Part shown: positions 51,919 through 61,599 of the stretch, piece by piece
Layout of the letters: each line of letters begins with the position of its first letter
Numbering within the stretch: position 1 is the stretch's first letter
Source: Actinomycetes bacterium
GTDB lineage: Bacteria; Actinomycetota; Actinomycetes; Mycobacteriales; Mycobacteriaceae
DNA: 64,000 nucleotides
Direction: 5' to 3'
Assembly: GCA_022601275.1 (NCBI GenBank)
Contig: JAHZIT010000093.1
Coordinates: 43,400 to 107,399, forward strand
Position numbers and translations under genes: made by a program
The notes under the pieces: model-generated
Told to the model about the DNA's origin: nothing
The model's database searches: none
Seen by the model: the letters and a program-made list of their open reading frames with translations, nothing else

Positions 51919-53184
51919 ATGAGCACTTCCCAGTTGCCCTGGCACTCGACCGGCCACCATGACCGGTCGCGGGTTTTCACGCAGTCGAGCAAGCTGCAGG
52001 ACGTTCTCTACGAGATTCGCGGACCTGTGCACGAGCATGCGTCACGCCTGGAGGCCGAAGGGCACCGGATCCTCAAGCTCAACATCGGCAACCCGGCGCC
52101 GTTCGGCTTCGAAGCGCCCGACGTGATCATGCGCGACATGATCGCCGCGCTACCGTACGCGCAGGGCTATTCCGATTCCAAGGGCATCGTCAGCGCACGC
52201 CGTGCCGTCTTCACCCGCTACGAACTCGTCGACGGGTTCCCACGGTTCGACATCGACGATGTCTTTCTGGGCAACGGCTGCTCTGAGCTGATCACCATGA
52301 CCCTGCAGGCGCTGCTGGACAACGGCGACCAGGTGCTCATCCCGGCGCCGGATTACCCGCTGTGGACGGCGTCGACGTCGCTGGCCGGTGGCACCCCCGT
52401 GCACTACCTGTGTGAAGAAACCCAGGGCTGGCAGCCTGACATCGCGGATCTGGAATCCAAGATCACTGACCGCACCAAAGCGATTGTCGTGATCAATCCG
52501 AACAACCCCACCGGCGCGGTTTACTCCCGCGAAGTTCTCACCAAAATCGCCGACCTGGCTCGCAAGCACGAGCTGATGCTGCTGGCCGATGAGATCTACG
52601 ACAAAATCCTCTACGACGATGCAGCGCACATCGCGATGGCGACCGTGGCGCCTGACGTGCTGTGCTTGACCTTCAACGGCCTTTCCAAGGCCTACCGGGT
52701 GGCGGGATACCGGTCCGGCTGGCTGGTCATCACCGGCCCCAAGGAGAACGCGACCAGTTTCATCGAAGGCATCGGCTTGCTGGCCAACATGCGGTTGTGT
52801 CCGAATGTGCCCGCGCAGCATGCGATTCAGGTTGCGCTGGGTGGTCACCAGAGCATCGACGACCTCGTGCTGCCGGGTGGACGGCTGCTGGAGCAGCGCG
52901 ATGTGGCGTGGACGCAGCTGAATGCGATCCCTGGGGTGTCATGCGTGAAGCCCGAAGGTGCGCTGTACGCGTTCCCGCGCCTGGACCCCGAGGTCTACGA
53001 GATCCTCGACGACGAACAACTCGTCCTCGATCTGCTGCTACAGGAAAAGATTCTGGTGACCCAGGGCACCGGCTTCAACTGGCCGACACCGGATCATCTC
53101 CGCATTGTGACGCTGCCGTGGGCGCGTGATCTGGCGAGCGCGATCGAACGGCTGGGCAATTTCCTGGTCAGCTACCGGCAGTGA
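51919..53184 (+). CDS. aspC: Class I PLP-dependent aminotransferase (alanine/aspartate type)
   Basis: LNIGNPAPFGFEAPDVI, NPNNPTGAVYSREVL, FNGLSKAYRVAGYRSGW; start codon among 51910-51925 uncertain. Confidence 0.9.
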   Translation: MSTSQLPWHSTGHHDRSRVFTQSSKLQDVLYEIRGPVHEHASRLEAEGHRILKLNIGNPAPFGFEAPDVIMRDMIAALPYAQGYSDSKGIVSARRAVFTRYELVDGFPRFDIDDVFLGNGCSELITMTLQALLDNGDQVLIPAPDYPLWTASTSLAGGTPVHYLCEETQGWQPDIADLESKITDRTKAIVVINPNNPTGAVYSREVLTKIADLARKHELMLLADEIYDKILYDDAAHIAMATVAPDVLCLTFNGLSKAYRVAGYRSGWLVITGPKENATSFIEGIGLLANMRLCPNVPAQHAIQVALGGHQSIDDLVLPGGRLLEQRDVAWTQLNAIPGVSCVKPEGALYAFPRLDPEVYEILDDEQLVLDLLLQEKILVTQGTGFNWPTPDHLRIVTLPWARDLASAIERLGNFLVSYRQ

Positions 53185-53220
53185 GCTGACGCCCGAGCAC
53201 GCTCCGTCCGCTGCCCCAGC

Positions 53221-53320
53221 CGACCGTGAAGTTGCCTTCACTCTCGGGCGCTCGCCCAGCCGAACGTGAAGCTACCCGCACTCTCGGGCGCGAGCGTGAA
53301 GCCACCGGCACGCTCGCCAC
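53221..53320. repeat. Three degenerate 30-bp units CGANCGTGAAGYYRCCNNCAC..., third forming a 9-bp-arm hairpin
   Basis: Units at 53221-53250, 53261-53290, 53291-53320; GCGAGCGTG-N10-CACGCTCGC at 53290-53317. Confidence 0.88.
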
Positions 53321-53359
53321 TGCCCCAGCGCTGACGGTCCGTGCCCATACGCTGTCGGG

Positions 53360-54604
53360 GTGACGCACTCACATTCACACTCGCTGAGCGGCCCTTCGCC
53401 GATGGGGCCGCTAGCCGCAAAGATCGTGGCCGGATTGTTGGTCGCCTGCGGTGTCGCGGTACTGATCGGCGCGGCACTACTGTGGCCCAGCGGGCAGAAG
53501 ACCGAGGTTCCACTGCCGTTTCAGAATGCCGCCGGCGGCGCGGTGACCACCGAGGCCGGACATGTGGTGTCCACCAGGGCCGCCGCCTGCGGCAATCCTT
53601 CGGCCGGCGCGGTGCTCACCGCCGATCCCCCGCCGACGCAGAGCAAGGGCGAGATCGCGCAGTGCGTCCAGACGCTGGTAGCGATCGACTCCGGACCCAA
53701 TCGGGGCGCAAACACGCTGCTGGAGCTGGGCATCGGGCCCGGCCAGCCCAATCTCACCGTCGGCGAAGACATCCGCATCAGCCGGCAGGTGGACGAGGCC
53801 GGCACCACCACCTACGCGTTCTACGACTACGAACGGACTTGGCCGCTGGCCATACTGGCCGCAGTATTCGCGGTGGTCATCGTCGCGGTCGCCCGCTGGC
53901 GCGGCCTGCGCGCCCTGATCGGCATCGTGGTGGCGTTCGGGGTACTCGTCGTATTCCTGCTTCCAGCGCTACTTGACGGAGCGCCCGCCGTTCCAGTCGC
54001 GATAGTGGCGTCGGCTGCCATCCTGTTTGCGGTGTTATACCTGGCTCACGGCGTGAGCCTGCGCACCAGCGCGGCTCTACTGGGAACGTTGGTATCGCTG
54101 TTATTCGCCGCTGCGTTGTCCTGGGGCGCAATCGGATTCACCCATCTCACCGGCCTGTCGGAAGACAAGAACAATGAGGTGGCCGCCTACCTGGGCAATG
54201 TGTCGATCACCGGTCTGCTGCTCGCAGGTTTCATCATCGGCTCGCTCGGTGTACTCAACGATGTCACGGTCACACAGGCATCGGCCACGTTCGAGCTGGC
54301 CGCACTCGGTGACGGCGCCTCACGCCGCGAGGTGTTCGTCGGAGCAATGCGGGTAGGTCGCGACCACATCGCCAGCACCGTCTACACACTCGTGCTGGCC
54401 TACGCAGGTAGCGCGTTGCCGCTTCTATTGCTGTTCAGTGTCGCGAACCGCTCCCTTGTTGACGTGCTGACCAGCGAGAGCGTAGCCATCGAGATCGCGC
54501 GCTCCGCGGTCGGCGGGATCGCGCTGGCGCTGTCGGTGCCGCTGACCACGGGCATCGCGGCACTGCTAGCGACCCCCGGGGCGAGCGAAGCGACGGGAAA
54601 ATAA
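53360..54604 (+). CDS. YibE/F family membrane protein
   Basis: 414 aa with 8 or so TM segments; GVLNDVTVTQASATFELAA and YTLVLAYAGSALPLLLLFSV family motifs. Confidence 0.9.
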   Translation: MTHSHSHSLSGPSPMGPLAAKIVAGLLVACGVAVLIGAALLWPSGQKTEVPLPFQNAAGGAVTTEAGHVVSTRAAACGNPSAGAVLTADPPPTQSKGEIAQCVQTLVAIDSGPNRGANTLLELGIGPGQPNLTVGEDIRISRQVDEAGTTTYAFYDYERTWPLAILAAVFAVVIVAVARWRGLRALIGIVVAFGVLVVFLLPALLDGAPAVPVAIVASAAILFAVLYLAHGVSLRTSAALLGTLVSLLFAAALSWGAIGFTHLTGLSEDKNNEVAAYLGNVSITGLLLAGFIIGSLGVLNDVTVTQASATFELAALGDGASRREVFVGAMRVGRDHIASTVYTLVLAYAGSALPLLLLFSVANRSLVDVLTSESVAIEIARSAVGGIALALSVPLTTGIAALLATPGASEATGK

Positions 54605-54626
54605 CCGGGGCGAGCGAAGCGACGGG
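54578..54626. repeat. Tandem 29-bp duplication carrying GGGGCGAGCGAAGCGACGGG
   Basis: Copies at 54578-54597 and 54607-54626 with GAAAATAAC spacer; a third copy of the 20-mer occurs at 12421-12440. Confidence 0.95.
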
Positions 54627-54638
54627 AAAATAACCCGG

Positions 54639-55502
54639 CTACCGCTCCAACAGCTCCAACAGATACGCCCCATAACCGGACTTGAGCAGCGTCCGTGCCC
54701 GGGCGGCAAGCGCGTCGTCGTCGATGAAGCCGACCCGCCAGGCGACCTCCTCGGGCACGCTGATCTTGAGCCCCTGCCTGCGTTCGATGGTCCGCACGTA
54801 GTCGCTGGCGTCCAGCAGCGAGTCGAAAGTTCCGGTGTCCAGCCAGGCAGTACCACGCGCCAGCACCTCGACGGACAACCCACCCCGATTGAGGTAGCTC
54901 TGATTGATCTCGGTGATCTCGTACTCGCCGCGCGCCGATTTCCTTAGCGACCGGGCGATCTCGACGACGTCGTTGTCGTAGAAATACAGACCAGGCACTG
55001 CATAATTCGATTTCGGCTTGGCCGGCTTCTCCTCCAGCGACAAAGCTAGGCCGTCGGACGCGAACTCGACGACACCGTAGGCCGAGGGATTGGCCACCCA
55101 GTACGCGAAGATCGCTCCGCCGCTGACATTCCGGAACCGGCGCAGGCTCGTTCCCAAACCGGGTCCATAGAAGATGTTGTCGCCCAAAACCAATGCGACG
55201 GAGTCATTACCGATATGGTCGGCCCCGATCATGAACGCCTGCGCGAGGCCCTCCGGTTGGCGCTGCACCGCGTAGGTCAGGTTGATGCCGAAGTCCGATC
55301 CGTCGCCGAGTAATCGATGAAAACCCGGAGCATCCTGCTGCGTCGTGATGATCAGGATGTCGCGGATGCCGGCCATCATCAGCGTGGACAGCGGATAGTA
55401 GATCAGAGGCTTGTCGTAAACCGGCACCAACTGCTTGCTGACACCCATCGTTATCGGGTACAGCCGGGTGCCTGATCCGCCGGCCAGAATGATCCCCCGC
55501 AT
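54639..55502 (-). CDS. rmlA: Glucose-1-phosphate thymidylyltransferase
   Basis: [57 protein letters not shown]. Confidence 0.97.
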   Translation of the reverse strand: MRGIILAGGSGTRLYPITMGVSKQLVPVYDKPLIYYPLSTLMMAGIRDILIITTQQDAPGFHRLLGDGSDFGINLTYAVQRQPEGLAQAFMIGADHIGNDSVALVLGDNIFYGPGLGTSLRRFRNVSGGAIFAYWVANPSAYGVVEFASDGLALSLEEKPAKPKSNYAVPGLYFYDNDVVEIARSLRKSARGEYEITEINQSYLNRGGLSVEVLARGTAWLDTGTFDSLLDASDYVRTIERRQGLKISVPEEVAWRVGFIDDDALAARARTLLKSGYGAYLLELLER

Positions 55503-55870
55503 CAGCCGGTTAGATCCGCTTCGGTCAGCTCGGTAGCGGCCAGCGCGGCGGCGAGGTCGTCGTGTCGGAAGACCGAGGTAACTCGATCGTGGACCACTCG
55601 AAACGCTGACGCCGCCATTCCGTATTCCCCAGTCACCGTGATGATCCGCTGTTCGACGACGACGACCCCGTCGTGAACGAAGATCCGACCCGGCTCAGCC
55701 TTGGCGTCGAGTGCCTGCGCCCATTCGCGCAGGGCGGCATGCCCCTGGGCGGCTCCGTGGGCGTCACCGATCTCGATGTCGTCGCTGGACAAGGACAGCA
55801 GGGTGCCTAGGTTGCCGGCGTTGAGCGCGTCGTGCCAGGCAAGGACGGTGGCCATCTCTGATGTGGTCAT
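55502..55870 (-). CDS. SnoaL/NTF2-like hypothetical protein
   Basis: [51 protein letters not shown]. Confidence 0.8.
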   Translation of the reverse strand: MTTSEMATVLAWHDALNAGNLGTLLSLSSDDIEIGDAHGAAQGHAALREWAQALDAKAEPGRIFVHDGVVVVEQRIITVTGEYGMAASAFRVVHDRVTSVFRHDDLAAALAATELTEADLTG

Positions 55871-55918
55871 GCTCGCGAAGCATAGGCCGTTTGACCTTCT
55901 CCGAGAAGAAGCCCCCAC

Positions 55919-56665
55919 TCAGAACGGAGTGCGATCCAACCAAGCGTTCCAGACGGCGGCGTCGCCGAAAACCTCCAGGCCCGCCTCCGCCGCAGTCCTG
56001 CGACGCACCGCCGCCAGCAGCAACTCCTTGGCGGGGCCGCGCAGTGCGACGCTGCCTTTCTCGTGGCTGTGCGACCACGAAACACCCTCCTCGTCATGGA
56101 CGATGCTCCACTCCCCGGTGGGACCCAGCCGGCTATCGGTGGCGTGCAGATGGATGGACTGACCACGGTCCAGCGCCGCTGGCTGCCGGGAGTCCACACA
56201 AGTTCGATCGATCCACTCGCTGAGTGCATCGGCGGCCAGTTCCGAGGACAAGTCGAACTCGATACCGAGCGCCAGAGCGGCATCCGCACGGTGGACTGTC
56301 GCCTCATGCAGCCGTCGGCGGATCCACCACCCTGCCGGGCGGGCGCCCAGAAACGTCCATACCCGGGCGTCGGAGCCAACCTGGTCGACCGCATCGATGA
56401 CCGCCTGCGCGCCTTCGACGAGCCAGTCGATCGCCGAGTCAGGGTCCGACGGCGGCCTGCCGCCACGCACGTCGCGCGGGTCCAGGGGCTGGCTGCGACG
56501 TTCGCTGATGATCTGTGCCGCCCAAAGGTTTCCGCGCCCCACGTGGCGGAACAACTGCCGGAAAGTCCAGTCCCCACATGTCGGCACCGGCGTCGCCGGG
56601 TCTGCCGATCTGATCAAGTCGCCGAAGGCTCGAGTTTGGTCGAGCAGCGCTGCTCGGAAGTCCAC
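55919..56665 (-). CDS. Maleylpyruvate isomerase family (mycothiol-dependent, DinB-like) protein
   Basis: TPVPTCGDWTFRQLFRHVGRGNLWAAQIIS N-terminal MDMPI-type motif. Confidence 0.85.
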   Translation of the reverse strand: MDFRAALLDQTRAFGDLIRSADPATPVPTCGDWTFRQLFRHVGRGNLWAAQIISERRSQPLDPRDVRGGRPPSDPDSAIDWLVEGAQAVIDAVDQVGSDARVWTFLGARPAGWWIRRRLHEATVHRADAALALGIEFDLSSELAADALSEWIDRTCVDSRQPAALDRGQSIHLHATDSRLGPTGEWSIVHDEEGVSWSHSHEKGSVALRGPAKELLLAAVRRRTAAEAGLEVFGDAAVWNAWLDRTPF

Positions 56666-56666
56666 G

Positions 56667-58001
56667 TTACGAACCTAGCGCGGCAGGCGCCTTACCGAGC
56701 GTGATCGGCAAGGTCGACCAGCCGCGTAGCACCCGGGTGTCGCGCCGGCTGCCTTCTCCGGCCAGACGGGCGGCCGGGTAGCGCTCAAAGAACGTGCGCA
56801 GACCCACCTCGCCTTCGGTGCGGGCCAGAGCCGCACCCAGACAGAAGTGCCGACCCCCGGAGAACGACAGATGCTTGCCCGCATTCGCCCGCTCGATGTC
56901 GAAGCGGTGGGGATCGTCGAATACCTTGGGGTCCCGGTTGGCGCCGGCCAGATAGATGACGACGAGTTCCCCCCGCTGAATCTTGGTGCCGGCAACCTCG
57001 ATGTCGGTGGCGGCGAAGCGCGCGCTCATCTGCACCGGCGAGTCCAGCCTCAAAATCTCCTCCACGGCGTTCGGCCACAGCTCCGGGCGCGCTGCCAAGG
57101 TCTCCAGATGCTCGGGGTGGTCCAGCAGCATCCGGATACCGTTGCCGAGCAGGTTCACCGTGGTCTCAAAGCCGGCAGCCAGCACCAGTCCCGCGGTCGC
57201 CTGCAGTTCACGATCCGAGAGCCGGGCACCTTCAGCTGCGGCCTGGCTGGCCTGGATCAACTGGCTCATGAAATCGTCGCCGGGGTTTCGGCGCAGCTGG
57301 TCAAGGTGGTCACCGAGCCAGTTGTTGAAACCGACGATGCCACGGTGTACCTGCATGTATTGCGGCCAGGACAGCCCGATGTCGAGGCTGGGCGCACCGA
57401 GCTCACCGAAGTGCAGGATCTGTTGGCGGTCGCGTTCGGGCACGCCCAGGATGTCGCTGATCACCGCCACTGGCAACTGGGAGCAGTACCGGGCGACAAC
57501 GTCCACCTCGCCGGATTCCCCGTCTAGGTCGTCGAGCAATTGGTCTGCGGTCTGCTGAACGCTTTCGCGCAGCGCTGCGACGGCCCTGGGAGTGAATACC
57601 GAGGACACCAGCTTGCGGCACCGCGTGTGGTCGGGCGGCTCGATCGACAGCAGTGACGGCGGCTCGATGGGGTGCAACAATCCGGGGTGAGTCTTGCGGT
57701 TGATCCAGCGCAACGGTGCCGGCAGGCCGGCGCCGAGCGACGAGACGCGGAAGTCCTCGGAGCGCAGCATCTCGTTGGCCACCTGGTGGTCCACGGTCAT
57801 CAGGACCGCGCGGCACCGGATCACCGGGCCACGGTCCCGTAGTTCGTCGGCGAACGCTGCGGGATCGGCGCGCACTTCGGGGTCGGCGATAAGCCGGGCC
57901 TGCGGATCGCCATCCCTGCGTGCGCCTATTTTCGACAGTGCGCGGATCACGCCGTGCAAAGCCAACCAACGGATTCGGTGACGCAGATATTCGGCTGCCA
58001 T
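56667..58001 (-). CDS. Cytochrome P450
   Basis: AGFETTVNLLGNG I-helix, EILRLDSPVQ, LSFSGGRHFCLGAALARTEGE heme-binding motif. Confidence 0.95.
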   Translation of the reverse strand: MAAEYLRHRIRWLALHGVIRALSKIGARRDGDPQARLIADPEVRADPAAFADELRDRGPVIRCRAVLMTVDHQVANEMLRSEDFRVSSLGAGLPAPLRWINRKTHPGLLHPIEPPSLLSIEPPDHTRCRKLVSSVFTPRAVAALRESVQQTADQLLDDLDGESGEVDVVARYCSQLPVAVISDILGVPERDRQQILHFGELGAPSLDIGLSWPQYMQVHRGIVGFNNWLGDHLDQLRRNPGDDFMSQLIQASQAAAEGARLSDRELQATAGLVLAAGFETTVNLLGNGIRMLLDHPEHLETLAARPELWPNAVEEILRLDSPVQMSARFAATDIEVAGTKIQRGELVVIYLAGANRDPKVFDDPHRFDIERANAGKHLSFSGGRHFCLGAALARTEGEVGLRTFFERYPAARLAGEGSRRDTRVLRGWSTLPITLGKAPAALGS

Positions 58002-58324
58002 CACGCCAGCTTAAGCAGCGGTCGCAGGTCGTCCAAGCGGTCGAAGAGGTGCCAGATGTAGGACGACGAACCGTCCTCCCGGTGGGCGTGCAGGTCTGCG
58101 AGTCCGGGGTCGTTGCGATAGCTGTCGAATGCCTCTTTGGAATCCCACTCGACGAGGATCAGCACCTTGCGGGGCTCGATGTCACCGGTGATCGATTCGC
58201 GGAATTCCCCCAGGGCGACGACTCGGCCGCCGTGACCGGCGACTTCCTTCGGCGAGCGCTTGGAGTAGGCCAGGTATTCGTCGCGGTCTGAGACATCGAA
58301 CAAGTTCAGCGCGTATACGGTCAT
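58001..58324 (-). CDS. DUF1330 family protein
   Basis: MTVYALNLFDVSDRDEYLAYSKRSPKEVAGHGGRVVALGEF...LILVEWDSKEAFDSYRNDP; stop overlaps P450 start. Confidence 0.85.
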   Translation of the reverse strand: MTVYALNLFDVSDRDEYLAYSKRSPKEVAGHGGRVVALGEFRESITGDIEPRKVLILVEWDSKEAFDSYRNDPGLADLHAHREDGSSSYIWHLFDRLDDLRPLLKLA

Positions 58325-58334
58325 GTTGGCGACG

Positions 58335-59675
58335 CTACGCCGCAGCCGGCGCCCCGTCTGACCGACCCAAGGCGTAGACCCGCCAGCCCGCCCGTTGCCA
58401 CAACAGGCTGTCGAGGCAATTGCGGCCATCCACAACGATTTTGGCGCGCACGATGTCGGCCAGTGTCTCGGGTCGCAATTCGAGGAATTCGCTCCACTCG
58501 GTCAGCACCAGCACGGCGTCAGCCCGCTCGCAAGCCTCCACAACCGATGTCGAATAGTTGAGAGTGGGGAAGACGCGCCGGGAGTTCTCTATCGCCTTGG
58601 GGTCGTAGACATTCACGGTGGCGCCATTGAGCTGCAGCATTCCGGCCACGTTCAGAGCGGGAGAATCCCGCACGTCGTCAGACTCAGGCTTGAACGCCGC
58701 TCCGAGCACGGCTACGTTCGCGCCCAGCAGCGAGCCGCCGCAGGCCCTAGTCGCCAGCTCTACCATCCTGGTTCGGCGGCGCATGTTGATGCTGTCCACC
58801 TCCCGCAGGAATGTCAGCGCGTGGTTCGCGCCGAGCTCGCCGGCGCGGGCCATGAAAGCGCGGATGTCCTTGGGAAGACAGCCGCCGCCGAAGCCGAGGC
58901 CCGCGTTGAGGAATCGCCGGCCGATGCGAGCGTCGTATCCGAGCGCGTCGGCCAGCAGGGTGACGTCCGCATCGACGGCTTCACACACTTCGGAGATAGC
59001 GTTGATGAACGAGATCTTCGTCGCCAGAAAGGCATTAGCCGACACCTTGACCAGTTCGGCCGTCTGTAGATCGGTCAGCAGGAAGGGCACCGCTTCGTTG
59101 AAAAGAGGCGTGTACAGCGCCCGTATCGCTTCCTCAGATAGCACTGAATTACGCTGCACACCAAGGACAATTCGATCAGGATGCAGAGTGTCCCAGACGG
59201 CAAACCCCTCGCGCAGAAACTCCGGATTCCAGGCTACCTCGACGGTTACCCCTTCGGGAGCCAGCCTTGCCGCGCGGTCAGACAGCTCGGCTGCCGTGCC
59301 GACCGGGACAGTTGACTTGCCCACGATCACAGCCGACCGTCGCAGCGCTGGTACCAGTGCGTCGATCACGGCGTACACGTGACGCAGATCGGCCCCGTAC
59401 TCGCCCTTCTTCTGCGGCGTGCCTACCCCGAGGAAGTGCACATCGGCGAACTCGGCCGCCTCCGAATAGTCGGTGGTGAAGCGTAGCCGCCCTTCGTGGA
59501 GGTTGCGCTGCAGCATCTTTCGCAGTCCAGGCTCATAGAACGGAACATCTCCACCGGATAGCTTGGCGACCTTGCCCGGGTCTATATCGACGCCGATAAC
59601 ATCATGGCCCAACTCGGCCATCCCTACTGCGTGGGTCGCGCCCAGGTATCCGGTACCGAAAACGGTGCATCGCAT
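58335..59675 (-). CDS. udgA: UDP-glucose 6-dehydrogenase
   Basis: MRCTVFGTGYLGATHAVGMAELGHDVIGVDIDPGKVAKLSGGDVPFYEPGL; GLGFGGGCLPKDIRAF. Confidence 0.95.
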   Translation of the reverse strand: MRCTVFGTGYLGATHAVGMAELGHDVIGVDIDPGKVAKLSGGDVPFYEPGLRKMLQRNLHEGRLRFTTDYSEAAEFADVHFLGVGTPQKKGEYGADLRHVYAVIDALVPALRRSAVIVGKSTVPVGTAAELSDRAARLAPEGVTVEVAWNPEFLREGFAVWDTLHPDRIVLGVQRNSVLSEEAIRALYTPLFNEAVPFLLTDLQTAELVKVSANAFLATKISFINAISEVCEAVDADVTLLADALGYDARIGRRFLNAGLGFGGGCLPKDIRAFMARAGELGANHALTFLREVDSINMRRRTRMVELATRACGGSLLGANVAVLGAAFKPESDDVRDSPALNVAGMLQLNGATVNVYDPKAIENSRRVFPTLNYSTSVVEACERADAVLVLTEWSEFLELRPETLADIVRAKIVVDGRNCLDSLLWQRAGWRVYALGRSDGAPAAA

Positions 59676-59751
59676 ACTGCTTCTATAGGCAGCGGCGATG
59701 AGCGACCCGCTACGCGAGACTGAGCGCCAGACCAACGGCAGGTGACGATTA

Positions 59752-61599
59752 CTAGCCAGGGACGCAGGCGGCGAGAACGCAGTCGCTGCCCCCGGTATCT
59801 GCACCGCTGCTCGAAGGCCTTTCCGAGCCTACCGAACCCGTCGGATACCCGGGCTCCCCAGCGACGTCTGACCCGCGACCGGAAGTGTCGGAAGCGCTGC
59901 TGCTACTGCTGCTCGAAGAGCTCGAGTCGGATCCGTCGCTGGGGCCCGACCCTGAGTCGCCGGCCGCTGCGCTCGACACCGGGGCCGAGTCGCCGGCCAC
60001 TGCACCCGAGCCCGACCCCGAGTCGCTGGCCGCTGCACCCGAGCCCGACCCCGAGTCGCCGGCCGCTGCACCCGAACCCGGGGCCGAGTCCGAGGTCGAA
60101 CCACTGGAGCCATCACTGGTGTCCGAATTAGAGCCGACGCCGGAGCCATCACCGGAACCGGAGCCTGAACCAATGGAGCCATCACCGGAACCGGAGCCTG
60201 AACCGATGGAGCCATCACTGGAGTCGGCGCCGCCGCCGGGCTGCTGGGGCTGTTGCGGCGCCTGGGGGACCTGAGGATATTGAGGGGACTGCGGTACTTG
60301 CGGCTCGGCCGGCGACGATATCCCGCTGTCCTGCGACGGCCTCCACAACGGCCACTGCGACGGCGGCAAGATAACCACCGGGGGTGGCACCACCACCGGC
60401 GCTGGGACCGACGGGGGCGCGACCGCGGGGGCAGCCGCCGTCGCTGCGGGAGCGGGCGGGGCCGGCGCGGGAGCCTGCTCCACGTACACCGTGCGCGGCG
60501 CCTGCACAGGCGCCTGTTGGACCACGGGCACCGGCGGTTTGATGGTCTCGGCCACCGGCGGATCAACAGGCTGCAGCGCCTCCTGCACCGGCGCTGGTAC
60601 CTGACTGCTGGGCACGATGATGCCCTCAGCCGGGCTGGGACGCTGATCAGCGGTTGGGCGAATGCTGACAGCCAACGAAATCGCCAGCGCTACAACACCA
60701 ACAACGAATATTGACGTCAGGGCACTGCCGACGAGGAGGAACGGTTTGCGCTCATCCTCGACCGCCCGGGCCTGCGTTTGCGCATATTCGTCGACCACGT
60801 CGTCGGCAGGGTGGGCGGTGGCTACCGGAGCCAGCTGAGTGTCGACACTGGCCGGGACGGCATACGGCGTCCCGCCCGCGCTGCCATCGGGGTCCTTCGA
60901 ATACGCCAGGCCGACCGTCGACGCCTCAAAGGTGGGCGCCGAGGCCGAGGCCAGCGCAGCCCCTCGAGCCAACGCCAACTCGGCCTCCTCGGGCGCATTG
61001 ACCGGCACCGGCACAAGCTTCTCGAGGTTCGCCTTCACCGAACCGATGTCGACGCCGGAACCGACCACGAAGATGCCCTCCGGCGGGGCCTCCCGGGCTG
61101 CAGTGGCTTCGGCCATCTCGGTCAGGACGGCCAATGCGTCTGCACTGTGAAGCGTGCGGCTGAGCACTTTGACCACTGATCCGTCATCGGTCCGCACGAC
61201 CGACAGCGTGGCGGTCTCGCGATTGACGAATAGCAGTGCAGTGGAGGCGTATCCGACAGCCTGCCCAACCGCCTGGGCCAGCGAGGCCGCGGCATGCCCC
61301 TCGGAAACGAGCATGACGTCGTCGATGCCACCGGCCGCAAACCCGTCGCGCAGGGCGGACACCTCGGCGTGGTCGCTCCAGGTCACGCCGATCGCTTTGA
61401 GGTGATGCCCACCGGCCTGGACACTTTCCCGGGTACCTAGGACCGCCGCGACGACTTGATCGGTGACGTTTGCTGAGCCGTCTATCGAGGCGACCTCGAA
61501 TACATCGTGATCGACGGTGACACCGTCCGCTTTTTCACCCTCCACCAGGACCATGCGGACCTTCGCAGGGGTCATCGAAACACCCAGTACGATATCCAC
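59752..61599 (-). CDS. Mycobacterial ASKHA-like membrane-anchored protein with Gly/Ser repeat tail
   Basis: MDIVLGVSMTPAKVRMVLVEGEKADGVTVDHDVFEV; TM FLLVGSALTSIFVVGVVALAISLAVSI; Pro/Ala-rich then Ser/Gly/Asp repeats. Confidence 0.85.
   Translation of the reverse strand: MDIVLGVSMTPAKVRMVLVEGEKADGVTVDHDVFEVASIDGSANVTDQVVAAVLGTRESVQAGGHHLKAIGVTWSDHAEVSALRDGFAAGGIDDVMLVSEGHAAASLAQAVGQAVGYASTALLFVNRETATLSVVRTDDGSVVKVLSRTLHSADALAVLTEMAEATAAREAPPEGIFVVGSGVDIGSVKANLEKLVPVPVNAPEEAELALARGAALASASAPTFEASTVGLAYSKDPDGSAGGTPYAVPASVDTQLAPVATAHPADDVVDEYAQTQARAVEDERKPFLLVGSALTSIFVVGVVALAISLAVSIRPTADQRPSPAEGIIVPSSQVPAPVQEALQPVDPPVAETIKPPVPVVQQAPVQAPRTVYVEQAPAPAPPAPAATAAAPAVAPPSVPAPVVVPPPVVILPPSQWPLWRPSQDSGISSPAEPQVPQSPQYPQVPQAPQQPQQPGGGADSSDGSIGSGSGSGDGSIGSGSGSGDGSGVGSNSDTSDGSSGSTSDSAPGSGAAAGDSGSGSGAAASDSGSGSGAVAGDSAPVSSAAAGDSGSGPSDGSDSSSSSSSSSSASDTSGRGSDVAGEPGYPTGSVGSERPSSSGADTGGSDCVLAACVPG
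59954..60230. repeat. Two 33-bp-period in-frame repeat arrays in the tail of the 59752-61599 gene
   Basis: Array A (59954-60090) gccgctgcacccgagcccgaccccgagtcgccg-type units; array B (60142-60230) ggagccatcaccggaaccggagcctgaaccaat units. Confidence 0.93.

Noticed and set aside
59885-60274. Plus-strand ORF with PEPDPESPAAAPEP repeats
   Set aside because: Antisense of the Gly/Ser repeat tail; looks regular only because the DNA repeats are in a multiple of 3.
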